Source of the DNA: Flavobacteriales bacterium
GTDB taxonomy: Bacteria; Bacteroidota; Bacteroidia; Flavobacteriales; Flavobacteriaceae
Direction of reading: 5' to 3'
Length of the DNA: 11,641 bases
Assembly (NCBI GenBank): GCA_027033875.1
Contig: JALVKK010000156.1
Span: 1 to 11,641, forward strand
A model generated the notes under the pieces. The model was not told the origin of the DNA and made no database searches. It worked only from the letters and a program-made list of their open reading frames with translations. Position 1 is the first letter of the stretch. Each line of letters starts with the position of its first letter. Shown piece after piece: positions 1-7,234 of this stretch. The position numbers and the translations under genes are program-made.

Positions 1-6
1 AAATCC

Positions 7-27
7 GACATCGGGCACCCGGCACCT
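7..27. repeat. Heptamer tandem repeat, block 1 (GACATCG / GGCACCC type)
   Basis: Three consecutive 7-base units can be read: GACATCG (7-13), GGCACCC (14-20) and GGCACCT (21-27). A stray related unit, GGACATC, recurs at 48-54. The block is GC-rich compared with its AT-rich surroundings. It resembles the longer block at 208-248, so the two probably share an origin. Nothing suggests coding function. Confidence 0.7.
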
Positions 28-100
28 AATACAAAACATCAGGAACCGGACATCTAACGAAAACAATCATTATTAACAAAATACGCTATGAACCTAAAAC

Positions 101-135
101 GCACTTGGCACTTTTTACTAGGCACTTGGCACTCA
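101..135. repeat. Heptamer tandem repeat, block 2 (GCACTTG type)
   Basis: Five 7-base units run without gaps: GCACTTG, GCACTTT, TTACTAG, GCACTTG and GCACTCA. The 12-base word GCACTTGGCACT occurs at 101-112 and again at 122-133, so there is a 21-base super-period made of three heptamers. A short ORF across it (88-144, 18 codons) only reads the repeat as a recurring Thr-Trp-His and is not proposed as a gene. Confidence 0.75.
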
Positions 136-178
136 AATAACTGATTAACCATTATAACCAGATAACCAATAATTAAAA

Positions 179-206
179 TTAGATTTTAGAAATTAGAAAT
201 TAGATT
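179..206. repeat. Heptamer tandem repeat, block 3 (TTAGAAA type)
   Basis: Four gapless 7-base units, TTAGATT, TTAGAAA, TTAGAAA, TTAGATT, fill 179-206. The last unit overlaps a TAGATTTG sequence at 201-208 that matches the Bacteroidota -7 promoter consensus. The block is AT-rich, unlike the GC-richer blocks beside it, yet keeps the same 7-base period. Confidence 0.75.
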
Positions 207-208
207 TG
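201..208 (+). promoter_or_regulatory. Candidate -7 box for the GH94 gene and following genes
   Basis: TAGATTTG fits the Bacteroidota -7 consensus TAnnTTTG. No TTTG was found at the usual -33 spacing. If used, transcription would start near 213, giving a leader of about 70 bases that contains repeat block 4 and the octamer repeat. The match also lies at the end of repeat block 3, so it could be a by-product of the repeat. This is a sequence match only. Confidence 0.3.
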
Positions 209-248
209 ACACCCGACATCGGACATCGGACACCCGACATCGGACATC
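208..248. repeat. Heptamer tandem repeat, block 4, with 21-base higher-order repeat
   Basis: Six 7-base units run in the order A-B-B-A-B-B, where A is GACACCC and B is GACATCG; the last B ends at 248 without its final G. The A-B-B triplet at 208-228 is therefore duplicated at 229-248, giving a 21-base super-period. The block begins directly after the TAGATTTG sequence and would lie in the 5' leader of the GH94 transcript if that promoter is real. Confidence 0.85.
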
Positions 249-249
249 A

Positions 250-289
250 AATAACCAATTAACCAAATAAACACATAAACACATGAACA
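250..289. repeat. Octamer tandem repeat running into the GH94 start codon
   Basis: Five degenerate 8-base units follow one another: AATAACCA, ATTAACCA, AATAAACA, CATAAACA and CATGAACA. The last unit supplies the ATG of the GH94 gene (283-285) and its second codon. The leader is A/C-rich with no Shine-Dalgarno sequence, a usual situation in Bacteroidota, so the repeat may double as a translation-initiation leader. The first 14-base stretch, from 246, recurs at 2755-2768 before the GH3 gene. Confidence 0.65.
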
Positions 290-2709
290 AATACGGCTAT
301 TTTGACGATAATAAAAGAGAATACGTCATAACGAATCCGAAAACACCCGTTAAATGGATAAATTATGTAGGAGACTTGCATTTCGGAGGTTTTGTGGATC
401 AAACCGGAGGTTCGTTGATAACCAAAGGCGATCCGGCATTAAACCGGATTGTTAAATATATTCCGCAATTGCCCGCTTCCGATTTTAAAGGAGAAACATT
501 ATATATCAGATTTAAGACACCCGATGGAAAATACAAAGTATTTTCAGCTTTTTATACACCGGTATTAGATGATTATGACCTGTTTGAAACTCGTGTCGGG
601 TTATCTTATCAAACAATTATTTCCGAATTTCACAATATCCGCACCGAAGTACGCATTTTTGTACCTTTAAATTCAGAAGAAGTCATACGTGATATAAAAA
701 TTACCAATATAGGAGACAAACCTTTGGAAATTGATGTGATTCCCGTAGTGGAATTTACGCATTTTGACGCACTAAAACAATACACCAATGCCGATTGGGT
801 ACCGCAAACCATGGTAGTTGATGCCTACCGCCAACCTGACAATACGCTTATTTTGCAGCAATACGCTTATATGAAAAAAGATTATGCGCAAAATTACTTT
901 ACGTCCAATTATCCCGTTGATTCTTTTCAAACGGACCGCAAGATATTTTTAGGTGAAAATGAATATGGTTCGTGGCAAAATCCTTTGGAATTGCAACAAG
1001 ACAGTTTGAGCAATTACGAAGCCCGTCGCGGTGATAACATAGCGGCATTACTTCATAAATTAGGTACTTTAAAAAAAGGTGAATCTAAACGTATTATAAC
1101 CCAATTAGGACAAGATAAACCTACTGAAATCAGACAAAAAATTATAAGATTTAAAGATGAAAAAGTTGTAGATCAAGCTTTTGACGAATTAAAAGAATAT
1201 TGGAATACCTATCTTTCAAATGCACAATATCAAACCCCTGATGCCTCGTTTAATTCAATGGTCAATATCCACAATCCACGCCAATGTCATACTACTTTTT
1301 ATTGGTCTCGTTACTTGTCGTTGTATCAATTGGGTTTAGGCGCCCGCGGTTTAGGTTTTAGAGATAGTTCGCAAGATATAATGGGAATTTTACCGAATAT
1401 GCCGAACGAAGGCAAAAAACTCATCAAAAAATTGTTATCCGTTCAAAAAATAGACGGTTCTGCCATGCATCAGTTTTATCCGTTATCCATGGAAGCTAAT
1501 GAAGGTGATAGTCGTGAAGAAGAAGGCGGACACAAATATTACGGCGATGATCATTTATGGATTATTTTGACTGTTAGCGAATATTTAAAAGAAACCGGTG
1601 ATTATGCGTTTTTAGATGAAAATATCACATATTACGATAAAAAATTACCTCTTGAAAAACGTCAAAAAGGAAGGGTTTTGGAACATCTGAAAAAAGCTTT
1701 GGATTTTACAAAAAACAATACCGGACAACACGGTTTGCCGCTTTTGGGTTTTGCAGATTGGAACGATACGGTAAATTTGAAAGGTAATGCAGAAAGTGTT
1801 TTCGTGGCAAATTTATACGGAAAAGCTTTGCTCGAAATGATAGATTTGATGCAATATCTCAATGATGAACAAACTCTTTTACAATATCAAAAAGATCACC
1901 GGCAGATGAAAGAAATTGTAAATAAATATGCTTGGGATGGTCAATGGTATTTGCGTTATTTTGAAGAAGACGGCACACCTTTGGGTTCTCATATCAACAA
2001 CGAAGGACAAATTTATACTAATGCCCAATCTTGGTCTGTAATATCCGGATTTGCCCCGAAAGATAAAGCCTTGCAAGCTTTACAATCAGTCCATGATAAA
2101 TTAAATACGACTTTCGGTATCAAATTGAGTTATCCCGGCTATCAAAAATTTGATCCTGACAAAGGTGGCGTGACGACATATCCGCCGGGCGCCAAAGAAA
2201 ACGGCGGTATTTTTTTACATTCCAATCCTTGGGTGATGATAGCCGAAACCATGTTGGGAAACGGTAACAGGGCATTTCAATATTACAATCAAATCAATCC
2301 GGCGTCAAAAAATGATATTATTGACCGTTATGAATGCGAACCTTATTGCTATGCACAAAATATTTTAGGCGATGAACACCCGCAATTCGGATTGGCTCGT
2401 AATTCTTGGTTGTCCGGAACGGCATCGTGGACATATCAGGCAGCAACCAAATATATTTTGGGGGTTCGTCCAACGCATAAAGGATTGAAAATTGATCCGG
2501 TTATTCCCCGTAACTGGAACGGATTTACCGGAATACGAAAATTTAGAAATGCCATATATAAAATTACGGTTCAAAATCCGGAACATATCTCAAAAGGCAT
2601 CAAAGAAATGTATGTGGACGGGCGGATAATAGATAACAATATCGTACCGATTTATAATGATGGAAAAGAACATGAGATTTTGGTAATTATGGGGGGACGT
2701 GCCGAATAA
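283..2709 (+). CDS. GH94 glycoside phosphorylase (cellobiose/chitobiose phosphorylase type)
   Basis: The 808-residue protein has the length and layout of GH94 inverting phosphorylases, which use inorganic phosphate to split a beta-linked disaccharide into an alpha-sugar-1-phosphate and a free sugar. There is no signal peptide, so it should act in the cytoplasm on imported disaccharide. An N-terminal beta-sandwich (about 1-300) leads into an (alpha/alpha)6 barrel. Family landmarks are ARGLGFRDSSQD (354-365), ADWND (491-495; D495 is the expected general acid, W493 the stacking residue), GGIFLHSNPW with H646 (641-650), and WLSGTASW (709-716). The stretch before GDDHLW (421-426) is longer than in the cellobiose phosphorylases I can recall, so cellobiose is not assured; diacetylchitobiose, laminaribiose or another beta-disaccharide is possible. 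It is first in a run of four same-strand genes. Its last codons and stop lie in a strong hairpin (2699-2749). Confidence 0.93.
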   Translation: MNKYGYFDDNKREYVITNPKTPVKWINYVGDLHFGGFVDQTGGSLITKGDPALNRIVKYIPQLPASDFKGETLYIRFKTPDGKYKVFSAFYTPVLDDYDLFETRVGLSYQTIISEFHNIRTEVRIFVPLNSEEVIRDIKITNIGDKPLEIDVIPVVEFTHFDALKQYTNADWVPQTMVVDAYRQPDNTLILQQYAYMKKDYAQNYFTSNYPVDSFQTDRKIFLGENEYGSWQNPLELQQDSLSNYEARRGDNIAALLHKLGTLKKGESKRIITQLGQDKPTEIRQKIIRFKDEKVVDQAFDELKEYWNTYLSNAQYQTPDASFNSMVNIHNPRQCHTTFYWSRYLSLYQLGLGARGLGFRDSSQDIMGILPNMPNEGKKLIKKLLSVQKIDGSAMHQFYPLSMEANEGDSREEEGGHKYYGDDHLWIILTVSEYLKETGDYAFLDENITYYDKKLPLEKRQKGRVLEHLKKALDFTKNNTGQHGLPLLGFADWNDTVNLKGNAESVFVANLYGKALLEMIDLMQYLNDEQTLLQYQKDHRQMKEIVNKYAWDGQWYLRYFEEDGTPLGSHINNEGQIYTNAQSWSVISGFAPKDKALQALQSVHDKLNTTFGIKLSYPGYQKFDPDKGGVTTYPPGAKENGGIFLHSNPWVMIAETMLGNGNRAFQYYNQINPASKNDIIDRYECEPYCYAQNILGDEHPQFGLARNSWLSGTASWTYQAATKYILGVRPTHKGLKIDPVIPRNWNGFTGIRKFRNAIYKITVQNPEHISKGIKEMYVDGRIIDNNIVPIYNDGKEHEILVIMGGRAE

Positions 2710-2749
2710 GGTCACGTATCGAAGCGCCGATACCGACCTAGGTCGGCAC
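2699..2749 (+). repeat. Long imperfect hairpin containing the GH94 stop codon
   Basis: The left arm 2699-2721 and right arm 2728-2749 are inverted copies over about 22 bases, around a 6-base loop (AAGCGC). The outer stem pairs GTGCCGA with TCGGCAC, the inner stem pairs GTATCG with CGATAC, and the middle pairs AGGTC with GACCT with a few mismatches. The TAA stop (2707-2709) sits in the left arm. The right half alone holds the perfect 14-base palindrome CCGACCTAGGTCGG (2734-2747). No T-run follows, so it does not look like a standard intrinsic terminator. It could be an mRNA-stabilising or attenuating element before the GH3 gene, or a REP-like repeat. It is GC-rich relative to its setting. Confidence 0.7.
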
Positions 2750-2754
2750 AAGCT

Positions 2755-2768
2755 ATCAAATAACCAAT
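2755..2768 (+). repeat. 14-base leader repeat shared by GH94 and GH3 genes
   Basis: ATCAAATAACCAAT at 2755-2768 is identical to 246-259. In both places it directly follows a GC-rich repeat or hairpin block and precedes an A/C-rich leader and a start codon, at a distance of 23 bases before GH94 and 14 before GH3. The shorter word TCAAATAAC also occurs at 133-141, directly after block 2. Confidence 0.6.
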
Positions 2769-2782
2769 AAAACAAACAGTCA

Positions 2783-4534
2783 ATGAATTCTTATCAAAAA
2801 TTACTCGTTTCAATAATTTTTTTGTCAAGCCTGTTACTGTCTTGTCAAAAGGATAAAAAGCTCAAACAAGATCATAGCGTTCCAACAGATTTATTCGTAG
2901 CCCGTGATAGTTCATGGCAATCTTTGAGTTTGCGTGAAAAAATCGGACAAACTATGATTATCAGAGCTTATCACACAGAACAAGTCAATCGTTTCGGATC
3001 CATCGACAGTATGATGAAGCGGTATCCGGTTGGAGGCATCTTTATTCCTTTTTGGGAATTTATAGGTCGAATGCCCGATAGTGTCGTTATCCCTACCATC
3101 AAGAAAGTTGTTACCGATTATAAACAGGCAGCCCGTTTTCCGGTTTTTGTAACCGAAGATTTTGAGCGTGGTGTAGGTAGTGTGTATAAAACTTATACCC
3201 ATATGCCTGTCGAAATGTCTTTGGGAGCAGCCGACAATCCGGAATTGGCTTTTGCTTATGGCAATGCCATTGCCAAAGAGGCTTCTACTTTGGGAGTCAA
3301 CTGGCTTTTACATCCTTTGGCAGACCTCAATATGAATCCTTTGCAAGATTTGGTTATTGAAAGAGCTATATCGGACAATTCCGACAGAGCTTTACCTTTG
3401 CTCAAAGCACAAATAAAAGGTATAAATGCACACAATACCATTGCGACTATCAAGCATTTTCCCGGTGACGGTGCTACGATGCGCAATCAACATTTTGTTA
3501 CTTCCGCTAACAATTTGTCTGTAAAAGAATGGCAAAAAACTTTTGGTAATATCTATCAAAATTTGATTGATAATGATGTGGATTGCATTATGGCGGGGCA
3601 TATACGTTTTCCGGCTTATCAAACTAAAAAACTAAACGGTGTTTTGCCACCGGCAACTTTATCCGAAGAATTGTTGAACGGCTTACTCAAACAAAAAATG
3701 CATTTTAAGGGGGTCATTATTTCCGATGCACTCAATATGGGAGGTGTTGCCGGCTATTATCCAAATGAATTGGAAACCGCTGTTGCTGCTTTCAAAGCAG
3801 GTGTTGATGTGGTGCTTTGGCCGGGCTTGGCATATATGGATACTATCGAATCACGTATCAAACGAGGTGAAATTCCGATGAAACGCCTCAATGATGCCGT
3901 AAAGAGAATTTGGCGTTTGCGCGAAAAACACGGCTTGCTGAAAAAGAAAAAGAATTTTTTATATACTTTGACCGACGAGGATAAGAAAAAAATTAAGCAA
4001 ACCGCTAATAAAGTCGCTCAAAATGCCGTAACTTTATTATCTGATCCTAAGCATATTCCGTTAAATCCGAAAACGGATAAACATATATTGATTGTCAATA
4101 TAAGTTATAATGACAAAACCAAAGATTTGACTTATACCAAATCATTATTAGAGCAAAAAGGATTTGCAGTTGATACGATTTTACACAATCCGCGTTTTTT
4201 TAGTTGGGATAGACGTTTGGACTACTTTAACGGTTTTGACAAAATTATCGTAGCGATGGAAAATAAATATTTTGACCCGTTGGGAGCAGCAATGTTCAAA
4301 GCTGATGAAGCGGCTGCCGTTTGGACGATGAATATGGTCAATCCGGATAAAATCATTGCGGTATCGTATAGCAATCCGTATTATCCGAATTTTTATTTTG
4401 AAAATGCATATATCAAAATCAATGCATACAGCTTGGATAAATTTACCCAAAAAGCGGTAGTTGATGCCTTGACCGGCAGTATTCCTTTTAAAGGTACTTC
4501 GCCTGTAAAATTGGATCATGAGATTATGAAGTAG
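2783..4534 (+). CDS. GH3 family exo-glycosidase lipoprotein (NagZ-like architecture)
   Basis: The 583-residue protein starts with a type II signal peptide ending in LLSC, with the lipidated Cys at 21. The next residues, QKD, resemble the start of the lipoprotein export signal described in Capnocytophaga, so surface exposure is possible. Residues about 45-385 form the GH3 TIM-barrel: the DFERG motif (126-130), KHFPGDG (224-230), and the expected nucleophile D315 in ISDALNMGG. Residues about 400-583 look like a GH3 C-terminal alpha/beta domain. In NagZ-type enzymes KHxPGxGx4DxH carries a catalytic Asp-His dyad; here the Asp is Asn (N235) while H237 remains. The stretch that is usually NPxNPVIGxRSF is also altered (MNPLQDLVIERAISD). 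GH3 enzymes remove beta-linked residues, here perhaps glucose or N-acetylglucosamine, from non-reducing ends. It lies 73 bases after GH94 and 51 before the sulfatase. Confidence 0.9.
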   Translation: MNSYQKLLVSIIFLSSLLLSCQKDKKLKQDHSVPTDLFVARDSSWQSLSLREKIGQTMIIRAYHTEQVNRFGSIDSMMKRYPVGGIFIPFWEFIGRMPDSVVIPTIKKVVTDYKQAARFPVFVTEDFERGVGSVYKTYTHMPVEMSLGAADNPELAFAYGNAIAKEASTLGVNWLLHPLADLNMNPLQDLVIERAISDNSDRALPLLKAQIKGINAHNTIATIKHFPGDGATMRNQHFVTSANNLSVKEWQKTFGNIYQNLIDNDVDCIMAGHIRFPAYQTKKLNGVLPPATLSEELLNGLLKQKMHFKGVIISDALNMGGVAGYYPNELETAVAAFKAGVDVVLWPGLAYMDTIESRIKRGEIPMKRLNDAVKRIWRLREKHGLLKKKKNFLYTLTDEDKKKIKQTANKVAQNAVTLLSDPKHIPLNPKTDKHILIVNISYNDKTKDLTYTKSLLEQKGFAVDTILHNPRFFSWDRRLDYFNGFDKIIVAMENKYFDPLGAAMFKADEAAAVWTMNMVNPDKIIAVSYSNPYYPNFYFENAYIKINAYSLDKFTQKAVVDALTGSIPFKGTSPVKLDHEIMK

Positions 4535-4550
4535 CAAGTAGTGAGGCGTA

Positions 4551-4558
4551 TATCTTTG
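4551..4558 (+). promoter_or_regulatory. Candidate internal -7 box for the first sulfatase gene
   Basis: TATCTTTG matches TAnnTTTG and lies 27 bases before the sulfatase start, which would give a leader of roughly 20-25 bases. No TTTG is present at the usual -33 distance; that area is the end of the GH3 coding region. It could let the sulfatase and epimerase genes be expressed apart from GH94 and GH3. Confidence 0.35.
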
Positions 4559-4585
4559 TAAATATAAAATTTATACAACCAAAAA

Positions 4586-6226
4586 ATGAAAATATACTTT
4601 CCTTTATTTATCATTGTTTTGACATTATTTTCATGTCAACATAAAAAGTCTTCATTGAAGAAGCCGGTTTCAAATAAACCTAATATTGTTTTAATTATGG
4701 CAGATGATATGGGTTTTTCGGACATCGGTTGTTACGGAAGCGAGATTCATACGCCTAATATCGACCGTTTGGCATCGCAAGGAATACGTTTTGATCGCTT
4801 TCACAACGCTTCGCGTTGTTGTCCGACGCGTGCTTCTTTATTAACCGGACTTTATCCGCACCAAACAGGACTAGGCTGGATGACCCGACTGGATTTGGGA
4901 CACCCCGGCTATATCGGGCAACTCAATAAGCAATGTGTAACTTTGGGAGAAGTCTTGCAACAAGCAGGATATCATACTTATATTTCGGGTAAATGGCATG
5001 TCAATAAAGATGATGAATGCGAACCGGACAGCCCCAAACACAATTGGCCTGTTCATCGGGGGTTTGATGGGTTTTTCGGTACATTAAAAGGGGCTACGGA
5101 TTATTTTAAACCCGAATATTTGTTTGAAAATGACCGGCGTATCCAACCAGACAGCCATTTTTATTTTACCGATGCCATAACCTATCACGCTTGTCAATTT
5201 ATAAAAGAACAGCAAAAAACGAAATCCCCCTTTTTTTTATATGTTGCTCACGTTGCACCTCACTGGCCGCTTCAAGCAAAAAAAGAAGATATTGCCAAAT
5301 ATATGACAACTTACCAATCGGGTTGGGATAGTATCAGACTAAAACGTTTTGAAAGAATGAAAGCTCTCGGGGTGATTTCGCCTAATACAAATTTATCAAA
5401 ACCTCAAGGTGATATATTGAATTGGCAAGAACTTTCCGATAAACAAAAAAAAGATATGGCAAAACGCATGGCAATTTATGCCGCACAAATAGATGCGCTT
5501 GATCAAGGTGTCGGTAAAATCATTGAAACGCTCAAACTGACCGGCGCATTGGATAACACACTTATCATTTTTCTTTCCGACAATGGGGCAAGTAGTTTGA
5601 AAGTTTCAAGACGTAGCAAAAAATACGAAGATTTAGGGAGTGATAAATCGTTTGAAAGTTATGGCATTTCTTGGGCAAACCTTAGCAATACGCCGTTAAA
5701 GTATTACAAATTATACGAACACGAAGGCGGAACAGCTACCCCGTTAATTGTTTATTGGGGCGATAAAATCAAACGAAAAGGTCGTATAATTCATCAAACC
5801 GGTCATGTAATTGATATTATGCCGACTTTGATACAAGTTGCCGGCGCTTCCTATCCGAAAACTTATAAAGGACATCGCATAAAAACTTTTCAAGGTATAA
5901 GTTTGCTGCCTTATTTCAACAGTGACAGCTTAACAAAACGTACACTTTTCTTTGAACATGTAGCTAATCGAGCTGTAATTGACGGTGATTGGAAATTGGT
6001 TTCACTGGCAAAACACACTTTTCCTTATATTACGGATTGGGAATTGTATAATCTAAAAGAAGATCGTTCGGAAACCCGCAATTTAGCCGAAAAATATCCT
6101 GAGATTGTTAAAAGATTAGCCGAAAAATGGCAAACTTGGGCGGAACAAAATCAAGTATTACCTTTGGACGGTCGTGATTGGAATCATAAGATTGCCGACC
6201 CCAAAGGTGTACAGACACACTTATAA
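4586..6226 (+). CDS. S1-family sulfatase lipoprotein (first)
   Basis: This 546-residue enzyme should hydrolyse sulfate esters on a sugar. A short type II signal peptide ends in LFSC (Cys17), placing it in the envelope. The formylglycine motif is C78-C79-P80-T81-R82, followed by ASLLTG; C78 is the residue expected to be converted to formylglycine, which needs a maturation enzyme not in this window. Calcium-binding candidates are D40, D41, D332 and N333. Other active-site landmarks are GKWH (135-138), H226 in APHWP and K372. All key residues are present, so it should be active. The RCCPTR form and HPHQTG-like continuation recall the arylsulfatase branch, but I cannot assign a SulfAtlas subfamily or the sulfate position. 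It is separated from its neighbours by 51 bases on each side, probably in the same transcription unit as GH3. Confidence 0.93.
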   Translation: MKIYFPLFIIVLTLFSCQHKKSSLKKPVSNKPNIVLIMADDMGFSDIGCYGSEIHTPNIDRLASQGIRFDRFHNASRCCPTRASLLTGLYPHQTGLGWMTRLDLGHPGYIGQLNKQCVTLGEVLQQAGYHTYISGKWHVNKDDECEPDSPKHNWPVHRGFDGFFGTLKGATDYFKPEYLFENDRRIQPDSHFYFTDAITYHACQFIKEQQKTKSPFFLYVAHVAPHWPLQAKKEDIAKYMTTYQSGWDSIRLKRFERMKALGVISPNTNLSKPQGDILNWQELSDKQKKDMAKRMAIYAAQIDALDQGVGKIIETLKLTGALDNTLIIFLSDNGASSLKVSRRSKKYEDLGSDKSFESYGISWANLSNTPLKYYKLYEHEGGTATPLIVYWGDKIKRKGRIIHQTGHVIDIMPTLIQVAGASYPKTYKGHRIKTFQGISLLPYFNSDSLTKRTLFFEHVANRAVIDGDWKLVSLAKHTFPYITDWELYNLKEDRSETRNLAEKYPEIVKRLAEKWQTWAEQNQVLPLDGRDWNHKIADPKGVQTHL

Positions 6227-6277
6227 AAGAAATATTTTTTTTTGAATTTAACCATATATTTTTCAATATGTAAAATT

Positions 6278-7225
6278 ATGAAATATATATCAATTTCGCT
6301 ATTCATCGTGTTATTTCAAATATCCGGTATAGCACAAAAATCGCAAGCGGCAAAACTTCAAAACAAGTATATTACAGTCGAAATTATGCCGAAAGGTGCG
6401 GAAATCATCAGTTTTATCAACAACAAAACAGGACAACAACATATATGGCGAGCCGGTAAAGCTTGGCAACACCATGCTCCTTTATTGTTTCCGATAGTCG
6501 GAAAACTCAAAAATAGAACTTATTTCTACAAAGGAATAAGCTACCGAATGAAAAATCATGGTTTTGCAGCTGCAAGTTTATTTAATATCGTAAAAAAACG
6601 GGCTGATAAAGTCGTATTTCAACTAAAAAGTAATCAGCAAACCAATCAAATATACCCATTTGATTTTCTATTGACGGCAGAGTATAAATTATTGTGCCGA
6701 AAATTAAAAATCAAGTATAAAGTTCTAAATACAGGAAAAGATACTATGTATTTTGCAATCGGAGTACATCCGGGATTTAATATTCCTTATAAAAAAGATG
6801 AAGATTTTGAACAATATTTTTTGGAATTTCAAAGAAAAGAATTTGCCGATCGTTTGCTTTTGGATCCCGAAACGAGATTGTTGTCCGGAACAATTCAAAA
6901 AAAATATTTGAATAAAACCAAGTTTTTAAATCTAAACAGAACGATGTTTAAGAATCGTGTAATTGTTTTAAACAATTTACAATCTCGTTATGTTAGAATA
7001 AGAAATAACTATAATGATTATTATTTGGAAATAGGTATCAAAAATTTTCCGTTTTTGGGTTTGTGGTCGCCGCAAACTAAGGCTGATTTGATTTGTATTG
7101 AACCTTGGTTCGGACATTCGGATTATGTCGATACGGACCAAGATTTTACACACAAAAAAGACCTTATCAAATTGCCCCCCGGAGAAGAATTTGAAATGCA
7201 ATATTATATCAAAGCAGGAAAATAA
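6278..7225 (+). CDS. Exported aldose 1-epimerase-like protein (LacX-like branch)
   Basis: From ATG 6278 the product is 315 residues. A TTG at 6242 would add 12 residues before the signal peptide and is less likely. The N-terminus is a signal peptide, probably cut after A19 before Q20 (a common Bacteroidota site), so it should be periplasmic. The fold matches Aldose_epim (mutarotase): PLLFPIVGKLKN (68-79), HGFA (94-97), GVHPGFN with H164, and CIEPWFG with E275; H164 and E275 are the expected acid/base pair. The layout resembles the LacX-like branch, where HGFA is normally followed by Arg; here it is Ala98. That Arg contacts sugar phosphate in the related hexose-6-phosphate mutarotase, so its loss fits an unphosphorylated periplasmic sugar. 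It would interconvert alpha and beta anomers released by the glycosidases. It is last in the plus-strand run. Confidence 0.88.
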   Translation: MKYISISLFIVLFQISGIAQKSQAAKLQNKYITVEIMPKGAEIISFINNKTGQQHIWRAGKAWQHHAPLLFPIVGKLKNRTYFYKGISYRMKNHGFAAASLFNIVKKRADKVVFQLKSNQQTNQIYPFDFLLTAEYKLLCRKLKIKYKVLNTGKDTMYFAIGVHPGFNIPYKKDEDFEQYFLEFQRKEFADRLLLDPETRLLSGTIQKKYLNKTKFLNLNRTMFKNRVIVLNNLQSRYVRIRNNYNDYYLEIGIKNFPFLGLWSPQTKADLICIEPWFGHSDYVDTDQDFTHKKDLIKLPPGEEFEMQYYIKAGK

Positions 7226-7234
7226 AATTATCTA

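Noticed and set aside
88..144. Short 18-codon ORF in the left intergenic region
   Set aside because: It reads straight through heptamer block 2, and its residues simply repeat Thr-Trp-His; no ribosome binding site or homology.
1..282. CRISPR array
   Set aside because: Repeat units are 7-8 bases and contiguous, with no unique spacers and no cas genes.
2734..2749. Palindrome CCGACCTAGGTCGG as an intrinsic terminator
   Set aside because: No T-run follows; it is better explained as part of the larger hairpin 2699-2749.
6235..6243. Run of nine T after the first sulfatase, as terminator or phase-variable tract
   Set aside because: No GC-rich stem precedes it and it lies between genes where slippage would not change a reading frame.
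6242..6277. Upstream TTG start adding 12 residues to the epimerase
   Set aside because: The ATG at 6278 begins a clean signal peptide; the extension would precede it and starts within a T-run without a ribosome binding site.
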